From: Oxytricha trifallax
Lineage: Eukaryota; Ciliophora; Spirotrichea; Sporadotrichida; Oxytrichidae
Direction of reading: 5' to 3'
Length of the DNA: 64,000 nucleotides
Assembly: GCA_000711775.1 (NCBI GenBank)
Contig: ARYC01017498.1
Location: forward strand, 1 to 64,000
Both the position numbers and the translations under genes were made by a program. This document shows positions 48,801 to 60,135 of this stretch, one piece after another. Each line of letters begins with the position of its first letter. Positions within the stretch are counted from its first letter, which is position 1. Below the pieces are notes generated by a model. The model was not told the DNA's origin, searched no databases, and was given only the letters and a program-made list of their open reading frames with translations.

Positions 48801-49255
48801 GGTATTTAAATTATGATGTGTTCTATGGAAAGTAGCTTCGTAGTAATAATATTCTTAGACATCTTATTTAGCTTTATAAGTATTACTTTGATAAATATTT
48901 GCTTTTCTATTCATATTTTATATTTAACTTTATTCTTCATAGTTAAATAAGAGTCACTGTGGAATAGTTTTCAAAATAATAACGATTAAACTTAGTTAAA
49001 ATTTAAATTTATATAATAGATTAAACAGAAATGTAGCTAAATTTGTAGTAAACAATTTTTATTTTAAAAAATGAATAATTAACTTAATAGATGAGAGATA
49101 ATAACTTGAAAGGTAAATTAAAATTAGAGATCAAAATTTAATTAGAGATCTCTATTATAAAATCAGTATTATTTATTACTTATATATGTGTATTAAATAG
49201 GGCCATAATTTTTTAAAGATGGCATTAGGATTTTTAGAAATATTTACCTACCCTA

Positions 49256-49320
49256 CTTTTTTTGTGGAACTCCAGATTACATCGCACCAGAAGTTGTACT
49301 AGAAGCTATTTTTTCTTAAA
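49256..49320 (+). CDS. Activation loop of an AGC-type protein kinase
   Basis: The strand encodes YFFCGTPDYIAPEVVLEAI. FCGTPDYIAPEV is the activation loop to APE motif of the PKA/PKG/AGC group. The upstream catalytic-loop motifs are not adjacent: the flanking sequence is AT-rich, as expected if this is one germline segment of a split gene. Downstream, an in-frame TGA follows within a few codons. Sequence from 49330 to 50260 holds no other gene I can support. Confidence 0.75.
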
Positions 49321-50260
49321 CGACTGAATGAGAGGTCTCAATATGTGTTTTTGAAATTTTTCATGTTTTTTCCATCTCCACAAATTTCTTAGCATTAGTA
49401 TTTTTTTGTCTTTCTCGCCGCTCACAACATATATTAGTAATAAATAATACTATATTAACTTAATAGATTTATTAATTTTAATTAAATGGAATTAATTATG
49501 ATTAATTTTATTAGGAATTTATGAATAAAGAGTCTATAATATTTTCTCACGAAATATTTTTAATCATATGAATAGTGTAGAAACTCACTTCATAGATAAA
49601 ATATTAACCCAACATTTAAGAAATCTTGTTCATTTCTAGAATTTTAATTAAAGAAATACATCGAGATCCTTAAACCTGTTAGCTAATCATCATTTTTTAT
49701 GACATATTCAAATTAATTATCATCTCCAGAAATAATTTATGCTTTTTAATAAACAAATTCTAAGCAAAAAATACTTGAAGAGTAATGAATAATATTTTTC
49801 TCAACAATAATATTTTTTTTTTCTTGAACAGAGAACTTTTCAATTTCACAAAATAAAACTATTAATAAATATAAAGAAAATAAAATTGCCTCCCCTCTTT
49901 AAGCACAAATAATATAAATAATTAAAAATAAGTTTCATAATTTTGTCTCATCAGTATTCCTTATAGAAACCTAAAATCTATTATAAATACCTAATAAGCT
50001 TTTTAAATTTTGATTCAAATAGAAAGGACTCGATTACAATATAATAACATCAAATCAGTCATACTTCATTATTAATAAAATTTAAATGTTTAATTTATTA
50101 TAAAAACCATATTTATCACGGAACCCATTATCTGGTTAGTCAAATAATATATATAAAAGATTTATTGTAAAATTATTGTTTTTATTGTAACAAAAATTGA
50201 GAATTGGAAATCGATGAATTAAATAAAGTATTAACTAAAATTAAAATTTCAAAAAGATGA

Positions 50261-50404
50261 TCTAAAAGAAATTAAATTTACTTTCCAAAGAAATGGGTAC
50301 CATACGCTAGTAGGCTGAAAGATCATAAGATGCTATAAATAGATGGGAACAACAAAGCAGGTATGATTAGAAGGAGTAAAATAAGAAACATAATAGAGTG
50401 TTGA
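50261..50404 (+). CDS. Short coding segment
   Basis: A 48-codon frame with YFPKKWVPYASRLKDHKMLQ and GNNKAGMIRRSKIRNIIEC, ending in TGA. It is locally GC-richer than its flanks. No domain recognised. From 50410 to 52127 the DNA is AT-rich with no supported feature. Confidence 0.42.
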
Positions 50405-52265
50405 GATATTAGTTTCGAAATTTCATTTCTGTAATTATCTCTACTAATACTTGTAAGTATACTAAGTTTTCATTTTAATTTATAGCTGTATATTAATATT
50501 TCATAAATATAAATCAACAGATGTGAAATCGCAGATAATTTTATGGCTTTTTATATAAAATTTTATCATAAAATGTCAACTAAGATGTAATGACTATTTC
50601 TTTATGACAACGCATTAATGTTTTTATAAAAGTTAATTTCATTAATTGCTTTAAATTTAGATTGAGTCTTTTTATAAGAGATTTTATATTGATTCTACCT
50701 TTCTTCCTTAAATTAATAGTTAGGATATTATTGAAATCATTTATGTCGTTATATTGATTATATTAATTTATTTGCGATATATTAATAATTTCAGATATTA
50801 TTAAGCTTGAAATTATTTTTCAGTAGAATTCTTTCTAAATATTTTTATATCTATGATTTCCTTGTCACTTAAAACCCCATGAATTTTTTAAGAATTGAGA
50901 TGAGGGGACAATTGATTAATTTAGAATTATTATTGTATTGGCTAAAATAAATTAAAAATAGCGTAAAAAATAATTTACACAATTTATTTGGTTATTATTT
51001 TTAGGGAAAATAATAAAAGCCAATGGCTTTAATTATTTGTCTAAATAGATTAAATTTACTCCAATATAATTATATTTCTTAATTAATCAATTGTACCCCT
51101 TATACAAATTCTTAAAAAATTAATGGGGTTGTATAAATTAATACTATTAATAATATAAACTGCATCATTGTATATTAAAGTGTATATATGAGCTTATCAG
51201 AATTTAATTAAATCAAAGTTTTTAATATTTTATCACTAGCCAAGGTTATTAATTCTATTTACTCTGCACTTTACTTGGTCTATAACTATGAACGAAATCT
51301 ATTTAAATGTTTAAGGAAACATTATAGCTAACTTATACAGTTTTATAAAAAAGGCAAGAGTTAAATAAACCATAAGATTGTTCTTTGTTTTATTAATAAT
51401 AAAAACCAAAATAGTTATAAAAAAATAAAGGTTGTCTCTGAGAAATGTAATCAAACTAAGTATAAAAAATTGAAATATAAAATTCAAGCCAATAACGAGA
51501 TTACTGAAATAATTAAGAGAAATTATTTCCTTAATCTGCAAATATTTTAAATTAAATATTTATTACTTAAAATATTATATTTATACTTACAAAAGGAACA
51601 TTTAGAATTTTCACAAAATAACTATGTTAATTAGCATACACTGCCATAAATATAAATTATTTTAATTCAAAAAATTCTTTTATCAAATTAAAAGATAAAT
51701 TGGAAAATTATGAATAAAGATCGCAATTAAAAGAATGAAAATAATTGATATAAAAAAGACAATTATACTATTGTTAAATTAAAGTAAAAATAAGCATAAA
51801 TAAATTGATAGCATAAAAATGATAAATTAATGAAAAATATATAAATTGGGAAAATTGAAAATTAAAGCATTAAAAATAAAACATAATAATAAATTATAAT
51901 TATAAGATTATCATAAAAGCAAATCAAGGGAAAATTTGCTTATAAAAATAAAATAGAAAAAGAAACACTCTTCGACATTTTACTTATTATAGAAATCACG
52001 TTTAACCTATTTAAATTGCATTTTTATACCAACATTTTCCCAACTACCAAACTCAAGCTTATTCTTGTCTATATTAATTTGTTAATTTAATCATTAAAAT
52101 TTATTAGCTATTCGCGTTTGCTTCACTCAAAACATCAAAACCCCTGAAGTTGATTGATTGAGTTTTTGATTGATAAAAGTAGACTATTGACGCATACTTT
52201 ATTAGGGTTTTAATAGGGTTTATGTAGAGATTTAATGTTTGAATATTAGTATTTTAAGTGAGTAT

Positions 52266-53316
52266 ATGCGAGGTTGGGGGTCAGTTTATGACAGTGAGTA
52301 TATAGATTTATTGTTTAAGTTGCGATATGGATGTGATGAATATAGTGAATAACTCAAGCCTGTTCTGAATTATACGTCTATAGCAAGGCTCCTCCATAAA
52401 TCTCCAGCAACTGTGAGGTCTCACTGTCTATTAGCATTGAATTTAAAGAGATAGCATCTTAATTCTTAGCCTAAGAGACCACTAAAATTTTAGCAGCATC
52501 ATATCGATTATCTTATTAATGATAAGATTCTTAAATACTGGACCCATTATTCTCTCGCATAGAGAGCTGTGATGTTTCATCACCAATTTCCTGAGCTTCA
52601 TATCTCTGCTTAATCTATAGCGAACACAAAAAAAAATAATGGAATATCTTACAAGACAGTCAATCGCATTAAGAGAGTGATTGACTTTAATGTTCCATTT
52701 TATAAGGATAATTAAATTATATATTTCATTAATGCAGAGGTCTTAAGATCATAATATAAAGTTCATACACACTGATGAGGAGGCAGTATTCACATTCAAT
52801 AAGTTTTTATCTAGGTCTTGGTATAAGAGGTACAGCAACATAGAAGTTTATGATCGAAAGGTTAAGGTATAAACTCAAGCAATCCTTGGTGTAATCAGTG
52901 AAGATAGTGGGCTAGAGACTTATGTTATCCACCCTCGTTCTATAAAGACTGAATAATACATAAAGTTCTTGCAATAACTCAGAGATAAGTACGCTGACTA
53001 AGAGATTATTATATTCGTTGATAACTTGTCAGTTCATAAAACTAAAGACTCAAGGAAGGAATATGAAAGATTGAACATAACACCTATATTAATGTTCCCT
53101 ACTTTCCTCGGTTCAATGGAATTGAATTCTATTGGGGCATATTGAAAGGCCACTACAAGAAACTTCTACTCTATCATTTGATGCACGACTTAAAGAAAGA
53201 CACAGTAGATTTTATTGAGAGTGCTGCTAAAAGGGTCAGCGATGATAAAGCTAAAAATGTGCGCACGAGAAGGGAGATTTTGTGTTTATAAATAAGTATT
53301 AGATTTAAACGAATGA
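52266..53316 (+). pseudogene. TBE2 transposase, DD34E residues present but frameshifted
   Basis: Starts MRGWGSVYDSEYIDLL, with the N-terminal RLLHKSPATVRSH segment parallel to TBE1. First Asp in FIHTDEEAVF (one extra Glu relative to TBE1), second Asp in IFVDNLSVHKT, third acidic residue Glu in NGIEFYWG. A one-base deletion near 53090 puts the Glu out of frame with the second Asp. The C-terminus VLDLNE ends in TGA at 53314. A Tc1/mariner-superfamily enzyme; in Oxytricha, TBE transposases are implicated in germline DNA elimination (established for that genus). Confidence 0.88.
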
Positions 53317-53322
53317 ATAAGT

Positions 53323-54123
53323 TCACACACTAAATTTGCCCTTAAAGGGATTTAGCTTCTCTTTCTTTTCTTCCTCATAAGGCTTGCTTGGGCCTATGTT
53401 TCTTCTCTTAGTGCCAGCTCCTGCATCTATGGTCATCTCGTCTGGCTTTTATAAATCTTTGTAGAGTCTAAAAGAGTCTAATACTAAATTAATGCTTTAC
53501 TTGTGATTTTCTCTCTTTGTTTAATTTGCTGCGCTCTTTCATCAAGTAAATAGCAGCTACAGGTCTTTCTATAAAATGAGAAAGGTAAGCTTACTTGAGA
53601 TGAATGGATGCTTTTGAAATTCCTACAACCAGTAGTCACTGATTTTAATTCCCTGCTTCTCTTTTTCTTCAGGAGAGATGCTATATCGTTTCTTGAGAGC
53701 TACTAAAATTACTTCATTTAAGTACTCAGGTTTCAGAGTTGCAAGAACTCCAAAGAAGAAGTTTTTTTCTGGCAACTTATTAGAGATTTATAGCTTTGAT
53801 GGAAGGTAGAGAGCAACATCTGGATCACTCATAGCATCGTCATATTGGTTTGTAACAGATATTTCAGGCTAGTTAGGAATTTCAATCATCCTAATTTCAT
53901 TAGACTTAAAAGCATTTTTCTCTTCACTCAGTAAGGCTTTTAAGAATGAGATTTTTGTTCCTTCCTGGGTTGGCAGGAACAACCCAACTATGGTTAATAT
54001 ATTAGCATTTGTTAAGAACTTACCTTGCTGTACCAAGTATCTATAAAGATCCTCTTTACTTCGAAATTTTCCTATTTAATCTTGAGATTAAATTCTCTTC
54101 ATTGCATCATTCATAGACTCCAT
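53323..54123 (-). CDS. TBE2 57-kDa-type protein, apparently intact
   Basis: 267 codons including TGA, from ATG at 54123 (MESMNDAMKRIQSQDQIG) to 53323, with TAA/TAG as Gln. Conserved blocks across the three elements: SKEDLYRYL near the start, FFFGVLATLKPEYLNEVI in the middle, KHPFISSKL, and a C-terminal DAGAGTKRRNIG. This is shorter than a 57-kDa protein would be, so the published name is used only for position and homology. No catalytic motif recognised. It converges on the transposase gene and diverges from the kinase gene. Confidence 0.8.
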
Positions 54124-54590
54124 CTTGCTCCCTCTTTCTAGAAATGTTAATGAAATTTAATATTATGGATATCCATTCTACGTTTATTAAAATCTTACTA
54201 CTAAATAGGGAGGACCTACTGGAGGTCAGCCTTGAAAAGGTATACGGAGAAAACTTTAAAAACTTGCTCCAAGTTTCACAGATTGATTTCCATTTTTATC
54301 AAACTATCTCCACTAAATTACTCCGAATAATGTTTAATTATTTAGTACCTCCAAATTAAGTTCAAACTTGATTTGGAGGACCTACTAGAGAAACAAAACT
54401 TCATTAGGAGTATTTTAATTTACTTAAATGTAAAATATTATCATAAAATATGCCAAATTACACCCATTTATGACACTTATATTTTCTTTTCTCTCAGTAA
54501 AGAAACTACCAGAGTGTCTTATACTCAACTATAATAGTTTATCAAGGTATATTTTATCATTATTATAATAAAATATATCAGAAAACTAAA

Positions 54591-56031
54591 ATGAGCGCTA
54601 ACCTGTTAAGAAGAGCGGCATTACTTGGATCAAGTCAATAAAAGTTATCATTCCAGCAATCAAGAAAAGTAGAGACCAGAGATGCTTGTACTCAGTGGGA
54701 ACCTACTTATGACAACTTTGACCAGTCTAGCTTTGAGATTTAAATATAAGTTATATAGGAGGTCATCATAGAAGCTTTGCAAATTGATAAGGAGGTTAAA
54801 CAACCCGCCATTGAACATTAAACTTTACCAATTAAAGTAGACTATAAATGCAAAGAATGTAATAAAATTTTCCCTTACAAGTCAACATATAAGAGACACT
54901 TCAGATATATTAACAACAATATGCCAAGGTTATATCTCAAGCATTAAAAGAAAGATGGGAAGTATGTCTGTGAGTTCTGTGAGAAGCCATATTCTCATAC
55001 TAGAGACCTCAAAGTTCACTTAAAGAAAAAGCATAATCAAAGTTTTGTCTTTATTCATGAACCTACAAGGAATATATTCCTATAAAAAAGAAGATCAAGA
55101 AATCCAGTGGAGTCCCTTAGAGTTGAAGTGTAGAAGTAAGTTAAAATGAAGAAACCATTCAAGAACTTTCCTGTATCGGAGATCAATAAAATCATGGTAA
55201 AAATAGAAGCTATTAAGATTCCCATTTTAAAAATTATTGACTTAAATTCTTGCCTAGAAAGCAACCTCATTCTTGAAGATAAAATAGAGAAGAGAGTCAT
55301 TACAGATGACTAATATGCTTACAACATATATCCTTTCAATTACTTCCTTGCTGATGACAAGTTTCAAATGGAATTTGCTAAGGAGTATTATGCTCTTTAA
55401 AAGGAAAAGTTAAATGAGTGCAGGCATATCATCTAGCTTGGTGTTATTTTACTTGGTAAAGATCATATAGACTTCAGGCTTCCCTTACTTGAAATGACTT
55501 ACAGAGAATTCTTATCTGACAATAGATGTCAGAGATAAATTAGCTAGATAGTATAGCAGATAGTTGAAGGAATCGAAGAGCTTCACAAGCCAGGCTACGT
55601 TCATAGAGACTTAAAAAAAAATGATTGATTATCACCCACTGAGAGTATTCATTATTGATTTCAATAGGGCACAAAGAGTGTAGGCCTCTGCATTAGGAAA
55701 TGTATTAGGTACTCCAGGTTATTTTCCAGAAAGAGAAGATTTGAGAGACGGAGACACTGCATGGGATATCTGGGCACTAGCATCAATAATAATAGAGAGT
55801 TACATGCCAAGAAACAATTACTATAGCTGCAAGAATGAGAAAGATTCAAAGCAAAGAATCAAGCAACACTTAGATAAGTATAAGGTTTCAGGAGGTCTAA
55901 GAGAGCTTGCATACTAAGCCATAATCGAACCAAGCTAAGATAATTAAATTACAATAGATACAATCAAATAGCTGCTTAGAAAGATAAAATTCAGAGAACT
56001 GCCTCATGACTCCAAGCTTATGTTTGTGTGA
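54591..56031 (+). pseudogene. TBE2 C2H2 zinc-finger plus protein-kinase gene, one frameshift
   Basis: ATG at 54591 (MSANLLRRAALLGSSQ). Two C2H2 fingers: CKECNKIFPYKSTYKRHF and CEFCEKPYSHTRDLKVHLKKKH (about 54850-55030). The C-terminal kinase domain has HRDLKK (about 55600), IIDFNRAQR as the magnesium loop (DFN, as in TBE1), and GTPGYFPE, and ends KLMFV-TGA. An A-run at about 55612-55621 adds one base and breaks the frame just inside the catalytic loop. Otherwise well preserved, so the damage may be recent. Confidence 0.85.
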
Positions 56032-56398
56032 AATATTATTAAAAAAACTTGCTTGTTATACTCACTTAAATTACTAATATTTAAACATAAAACCCCTACA
56101 TAAACCCTATTAAAATCCTTATAAAGTAAGCATCAAGAGTCTACTTTTATCAATCAAAAACTCAATCAAACTACTGAAAGAGTTTTGGAGTTTTGCATTG
56201 CTTATCTGGTTTTTTGAAACCAGATTTGATCTTCAAGTCAATCGTTCTAATTTTTATGGCAGGTATCTTGGCTAACTATAGCTCTAGCATTCTTGATCCC
56301 AGCTATACTAAAATACCAATTATCTTCTAGCTCTTCCTTTAAAACACTAATCTCTTTTTTCAGATATTTGATTTTGCAAAATTAATTCCCATTTAATC

Positions 56399-56439
56399 TA
56401 CGAGCTAAGTAGAAAAAATTATTTTAGACTTAGCTCGTA
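56399..56439. repeat. Hairpin within the left inverted repeat of the third element
   Basis: TACGAGCTAAGT and its complement ACTTAGCTCGTA flank a short A/T loop; the mirror copy is 62824-62863. A perfect 12-bp stem in both arms suggests a structural or protein-binding role. Confidence 0.6.
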
Positions 56440-56549
56440 AAATAATAATCGATGTCCTGTGTGAATAATTATGATTCAATATTAAAAATAAAATTAGCTT
56501 ATATTAGCATTCTTAATATTCTTTTTATTCTTTTCATTAGAATTTATAA

Positions 56550-58120
56550 TAATTGTTAATTAAATTTTAATAGTATTTTTATTTTTAATTTTTAGATTTG
56601 AACATATACACTAATAACTCTAAAATGTTTTGACTCATAACTATTGAAGTGTCTCTTATAGCTCTCATCACTTCTCCTGATCTTATCATTGTCTTTAAAG
56701 TAAGCTAATTATTATACTTCCACATTGTCAATCTGCTTATAGATGCTTCCATGCCTGATTCATATATACAACCTCTTATTATTGCTGTTTCCTAGGTTAT
56801 CATGTTATTATTTATCTATATTTTAATTTATTAGTAAAAGTCAGGTCCCAATACACACTCATTGAAATTTTAGGATTCTAGGCATAACTCTAATAATATT
56901 ATGCCATAAGAATAATAGTCTCTCTATAAATTATTTCTCTCAAGTATCGAAGATTTTTGGTGACAATAAAAATTTGTTGGGTCTTCCCCTCCTTTGTGCT
57001 TTCATTGATAAAAATTTGCATACTCAAATCCTTTTAATTATATCAGCTTCAAGTCTCTTGTTCTTAGAATGTTATTTGTGTTTAAATTATCATGTATAAA
57101 TCCAATTTCGTGAAGTTCTGTTATAGCTTTTAATAACTTTTTGAGATGAACTTTTTGTTCTGGTGATACTATATTGTCAGCTGAAAAGTCTTTAAAAGTA
57201 AATTGTAGCCTCTCTAATTCAAAAGCTAATTGAGTGTCTGAATGTGCTAATCTCTAAATTTGTTTTAAAATTCCCAACTGGTCTATACAACACCTACATG
57301 TATTTATCAAATTGAAACTAATTATAGTGATTATTCGTTTGAAATTGAAATGGGAATATTACTGGTAACTTAAGCTCTTGATACTTCTCAAAAATTTAAT
57401 TTATTTATTAGCATTTGATTGTTTTATCTAAATAACCAACCTGAATCCAGTAACTTATAAGTTTATAATCCAATGGATTAAAAGGGATTTGTGATTGAAT
57501 TTAATCTGCTGCTTCTTGACGAGTTTTCATTAAATGAGACTCTTTAATATCTTGCCAATAAATTTTATTTATTAATTTTTTCAATTTATCTCTTTGAGAA
57601 TCTTGTAATCTGTTTTCTTATTTATAAGTCATATATTTTATCCTATCTAAGCCTTTTTACTCCCATTCTTCAAAACTGTGAGATTTTCCAGCGAAATGTT
57701 TATGCAGTTAATATAAAGATGTTGAAGTATTGCTACAAAGTGGGCATGGATAATTATTTTTTGCTTTTTTAGCCTAGTGAATTGCTTTTATCTTTTATGA
57801 ACATTGTAATTATGTTCAGACAATTTTTAGATGTAGTAAAGGGCTCTGATATACATCCTTCAATATGACAATTGTAAAATTTTGTTTACTTTTTATCATT
57901 TGAAATTTATGATAAATCCTAGAATTCTATGTTTGAAAGTTACGAATTGCAGCAATATTCATCCTACTATTAACTAAGTTTTAGGCTTGTCATCCTAATC
58001 ACACATGACATTTTAATTTCCTTAATTGATAAATTAAATTGAGGTTGAATTAGAATTCAAAGATTTCTTTGGTCTTCCTCTTTTCTTCTCCTGATTTGAA
58101 TTTGAAATTTAATATTCCTT
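56550..58120 (-). pseudogene. Zinc-finger plus pseudokinase gene of the third TBE-like element
   Basis: From right to left: a partial finger (NCHIEGC, about 57870), a clear C2H2 finger (CPLCSNTSTSLYQLHKHF ... H, about 57690-57755), a Gln/Lys-rich linker, then a kinase-like domain. The catalytic loop is HDNLNTNNIL (about 57065-57095), lacking both the Arg and the catalytic Asp of HRD, and the magnesium loop reads GFE. So this is a pseudokinase, unlike TBE1/2. Frame changes occur between finger and kinase parts. Confidence 0.75.
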
Positions 58121-58420
58121 TATTACTTTTATTCTCTTAAGTTTAGTTCAGTTATATTATTTAGTTTTTAATTAACGCCATTATATTTTTTAAAAATAAA
58201 TTCTAATAATGAAGTCTAAAAAATATACTTCAAATATTTTTATTACAATTTTAAATTCAAATATTCGTTAATTATTGATAAAATAGATAAAAATAGGAAA
58301 TTTGAGAAATATAAATAAATCAAATATATATTAGTAATCTTAACTGCCACTAAAGACAAAAGGCATTAAACAATTTTGATTCAGTTTACTCGCCGTTATG
58401 TTTATAAGTGCCCAGGTTAC

Positions 58421-58429
58421 TAGTATTAC
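58421..58429 (+). other. TAGTATTAC nonamer in the terminal repeat of element B
   Basis: TAGTATTAC matches the NANTATTAC consensus that marks the nick site of rolling-circle origins in CRESS-type replicons. It occurs once per arm, 45-60 bp outside the iteron clusters, within the partial palindrome GGTTACTAGTATTACC. A 9-mer this AT-rich can arise by chance; its place beside a Rep gene and iterons is what makes it notable. Confidence 0.5.
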
Positions 58430-58469
58430 CGGTTAGTGTTACTGTGATTTGCGGAAAAAAGACATTTGA

Positions 58470-58660
58470 CACATTTGGCAGAGGAAATTATAAGATCTCC
58501 CGTGTATTATAGAGGATTTGGCGGATTTGGCACATTTGGCAGGAGATTTAGAGAGAAATCAGTTTTGAGATTTAATTGATTAATGTTAATAATAAAAGAT
58601 TAATTTAATATATTATTTAATTAAAAACTAAAATTTAGCACATTTGGCGCATTTGACACC
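58470..58660. repeat. Iteron-like CATTTGGC repeats, left arm of element B
   Basis: Copies of ATTTGRCR occur in three groups: two near 58473-58494, three near 58518-58545 and two near 58638-58655, spaced about 9-10 bp within groups. The right arm has the mirror set (60210-60410). The arrangement is typical of initiator-binding iterons; binding by the encoded Rep-like protein is inferred. Confidence 0.6.
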
Positions 58661-58785
58661 AGTCAAATAGGGCAAAGATGTGTATTACGAATTAATTGCT
58701 TTGAAATTAGACAAATATATGTATTTATTATTAATGCTTTAAACTTAAAGATATATAATGGCAAGGAATCTGCGAAAGTATTTAA

Positions 58786-60135
58786 TCATTAGCTTTCCAG
58801 ATTATCTTTGATTGAGCTCACTTCTTGACTTTTAGCCTCCTCTATCGAATCGACAGTTGTCTGCATCTCTTCCTCCTCCAGTCGCTTCATGAAGTATTTA
58901 GCCAAGTCTATCTTATTGAAAGGAATCTTCTTCTTTGCTTGCCTCTGCACATCACTCAGGTCCACCAAATGGCATCTTGTCTCAAACGCCTCTTAATCGA
59001 TCTTCTTAAGCTTCTTTAGCGGCATTTGATTCGTTGTGATAACTACGACTGTATTCACGTATTCTAATGCTACCTCGCCATACTTTTCCTCAGTGGAGTA
59101 CCCCTACCCTCTAAGAGCCTCTTCATTTTGGCCACCCGATCGCTTCTAAAAAAGTGTTTGTCATTCATTTCATCCATTAGCACGATCTGAGGCTAGAAAT
59201 TGATAGGCACAACTTAGAGCTTGAAATGTGACTGACCTTCCTGCAGAAAATCACACACAAAAATCTATTGGAGCATCTTCACTATCGTCGTTTTACCGGT
59301 ATCTGCACTGCCAAGCCACACGCAGCACTTCTTAGCGTCATCTTTCGCAATAATTACTTTGTATAGAGCATCCAGAGCCTATGCATATCCCCACTCTTCA
59401 AACTTAAGGATATCAATTGGTTCTCTGTTATCGTAAGCTGGCTGACTTCTAAGAATGAACTTCTGGAGAGATTCTATAATAGGTATTGCTTTTTTCTTAA
59501 TTAATCCTGTCCCTCTCATGATCTTTGAAAGTGACCGAAGCTTTGATTCATTTTCAGAAATCAACACTAGATCATTTGGGCTGTCCCAGTGGCGCTTCAC
59601 ATATTCAGTTAAATCTTGAATCTCTCCATTTTAGACTAGCTAGTGAATTCAACTAACATTTCTGACTTAGTTTTGCTAGATTGTAATGATGAGGAAGATC
59701 GTCTTGACCGAGAGCTTAATCTTTCCTAAAGCGCAGTAAAGTTTTTGATGTCTCCAGCAATCAGAATAACGTTGGGTGTCTATTGCAAAATATCCTCAAT
59801 GCTCTTTTCAACGATTGTATTGATCTTTATTCCGAGCTTGCCCAATACTTGGTGCCTTTGCTTGTCGCCTATTTGAAATGACTTCTATGTAGTCCAACAG
59901 TGAGAGGATAGCACTCTATTTCTAAGTATGTCTTTTAAGTATCAGTATTCTGGTAAACGCTGACATGCTGAATTCGTTTGTTGATCTGTTTGAGCTCGTG
60001 AATAATAGTCGCAGAATTCTCAACGCCATACGGGTAATCTACTTCGTAAAGATGAATTAGTCGGTAGTTCTTGTTTAGTATAAGTGATTCTTATTGCTGA
60101 TAGCTATCAACAAGATAAGTGCATCCATTCTCCAT
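58786..60135 (-). pseudogene. Rep-like protein with SF3 helicase domain, element B, near intact
   Basis: First ATG at 60135, final TGA at 58786. The N-terminal third includes RIQHVSVYQNTDT and KTYLEIECYP, matching element A. The ATPase core has Walker A GSADTGKTT (about 59285-59312), Walker B VLMDEMND (about 59165-59195), and a sensor block VVVITTNQMP followed by AFETRC (about 59000-59060), as in superfamily 3 helicases. A one-base frame change lies near 59110 after KMKRLLEG. No HUH nuclease motif recognised. The best family guess is a CRESS/Rep-type initiator; alternatives are other SF3 proteins. Confidence 0.8.

Larger units (their letters stand above)
52128..56195. mobile_element. TBE-type transposon 2 (4.07 kb)
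   Basis: Inverted terminal repeats of about 140 bp; the left starts CAAAACATCAAAACCCC and the right arm is its near-complement. Gene order is the same as TBE1: transposase (+), 57-kDa-type (-), zinc-finger/kinase (+). It is clearly divergent from TBE1, so it represents another subfamily. The left flank is ACT but the right flank is CAT, so the expected ANT target duplication is not preserved. The right end abuts the next TBE-like element with no gap. Confidence 0.93.

Noticed and set aside
51311-51541. Hydrophobic minus-strand frame of 76 codons
   Set aside because: The composition (Leu, Ile, Phe, Asn only) is what random AT-rich DNA yields, and there is no coding bias or neighbouring gene support.
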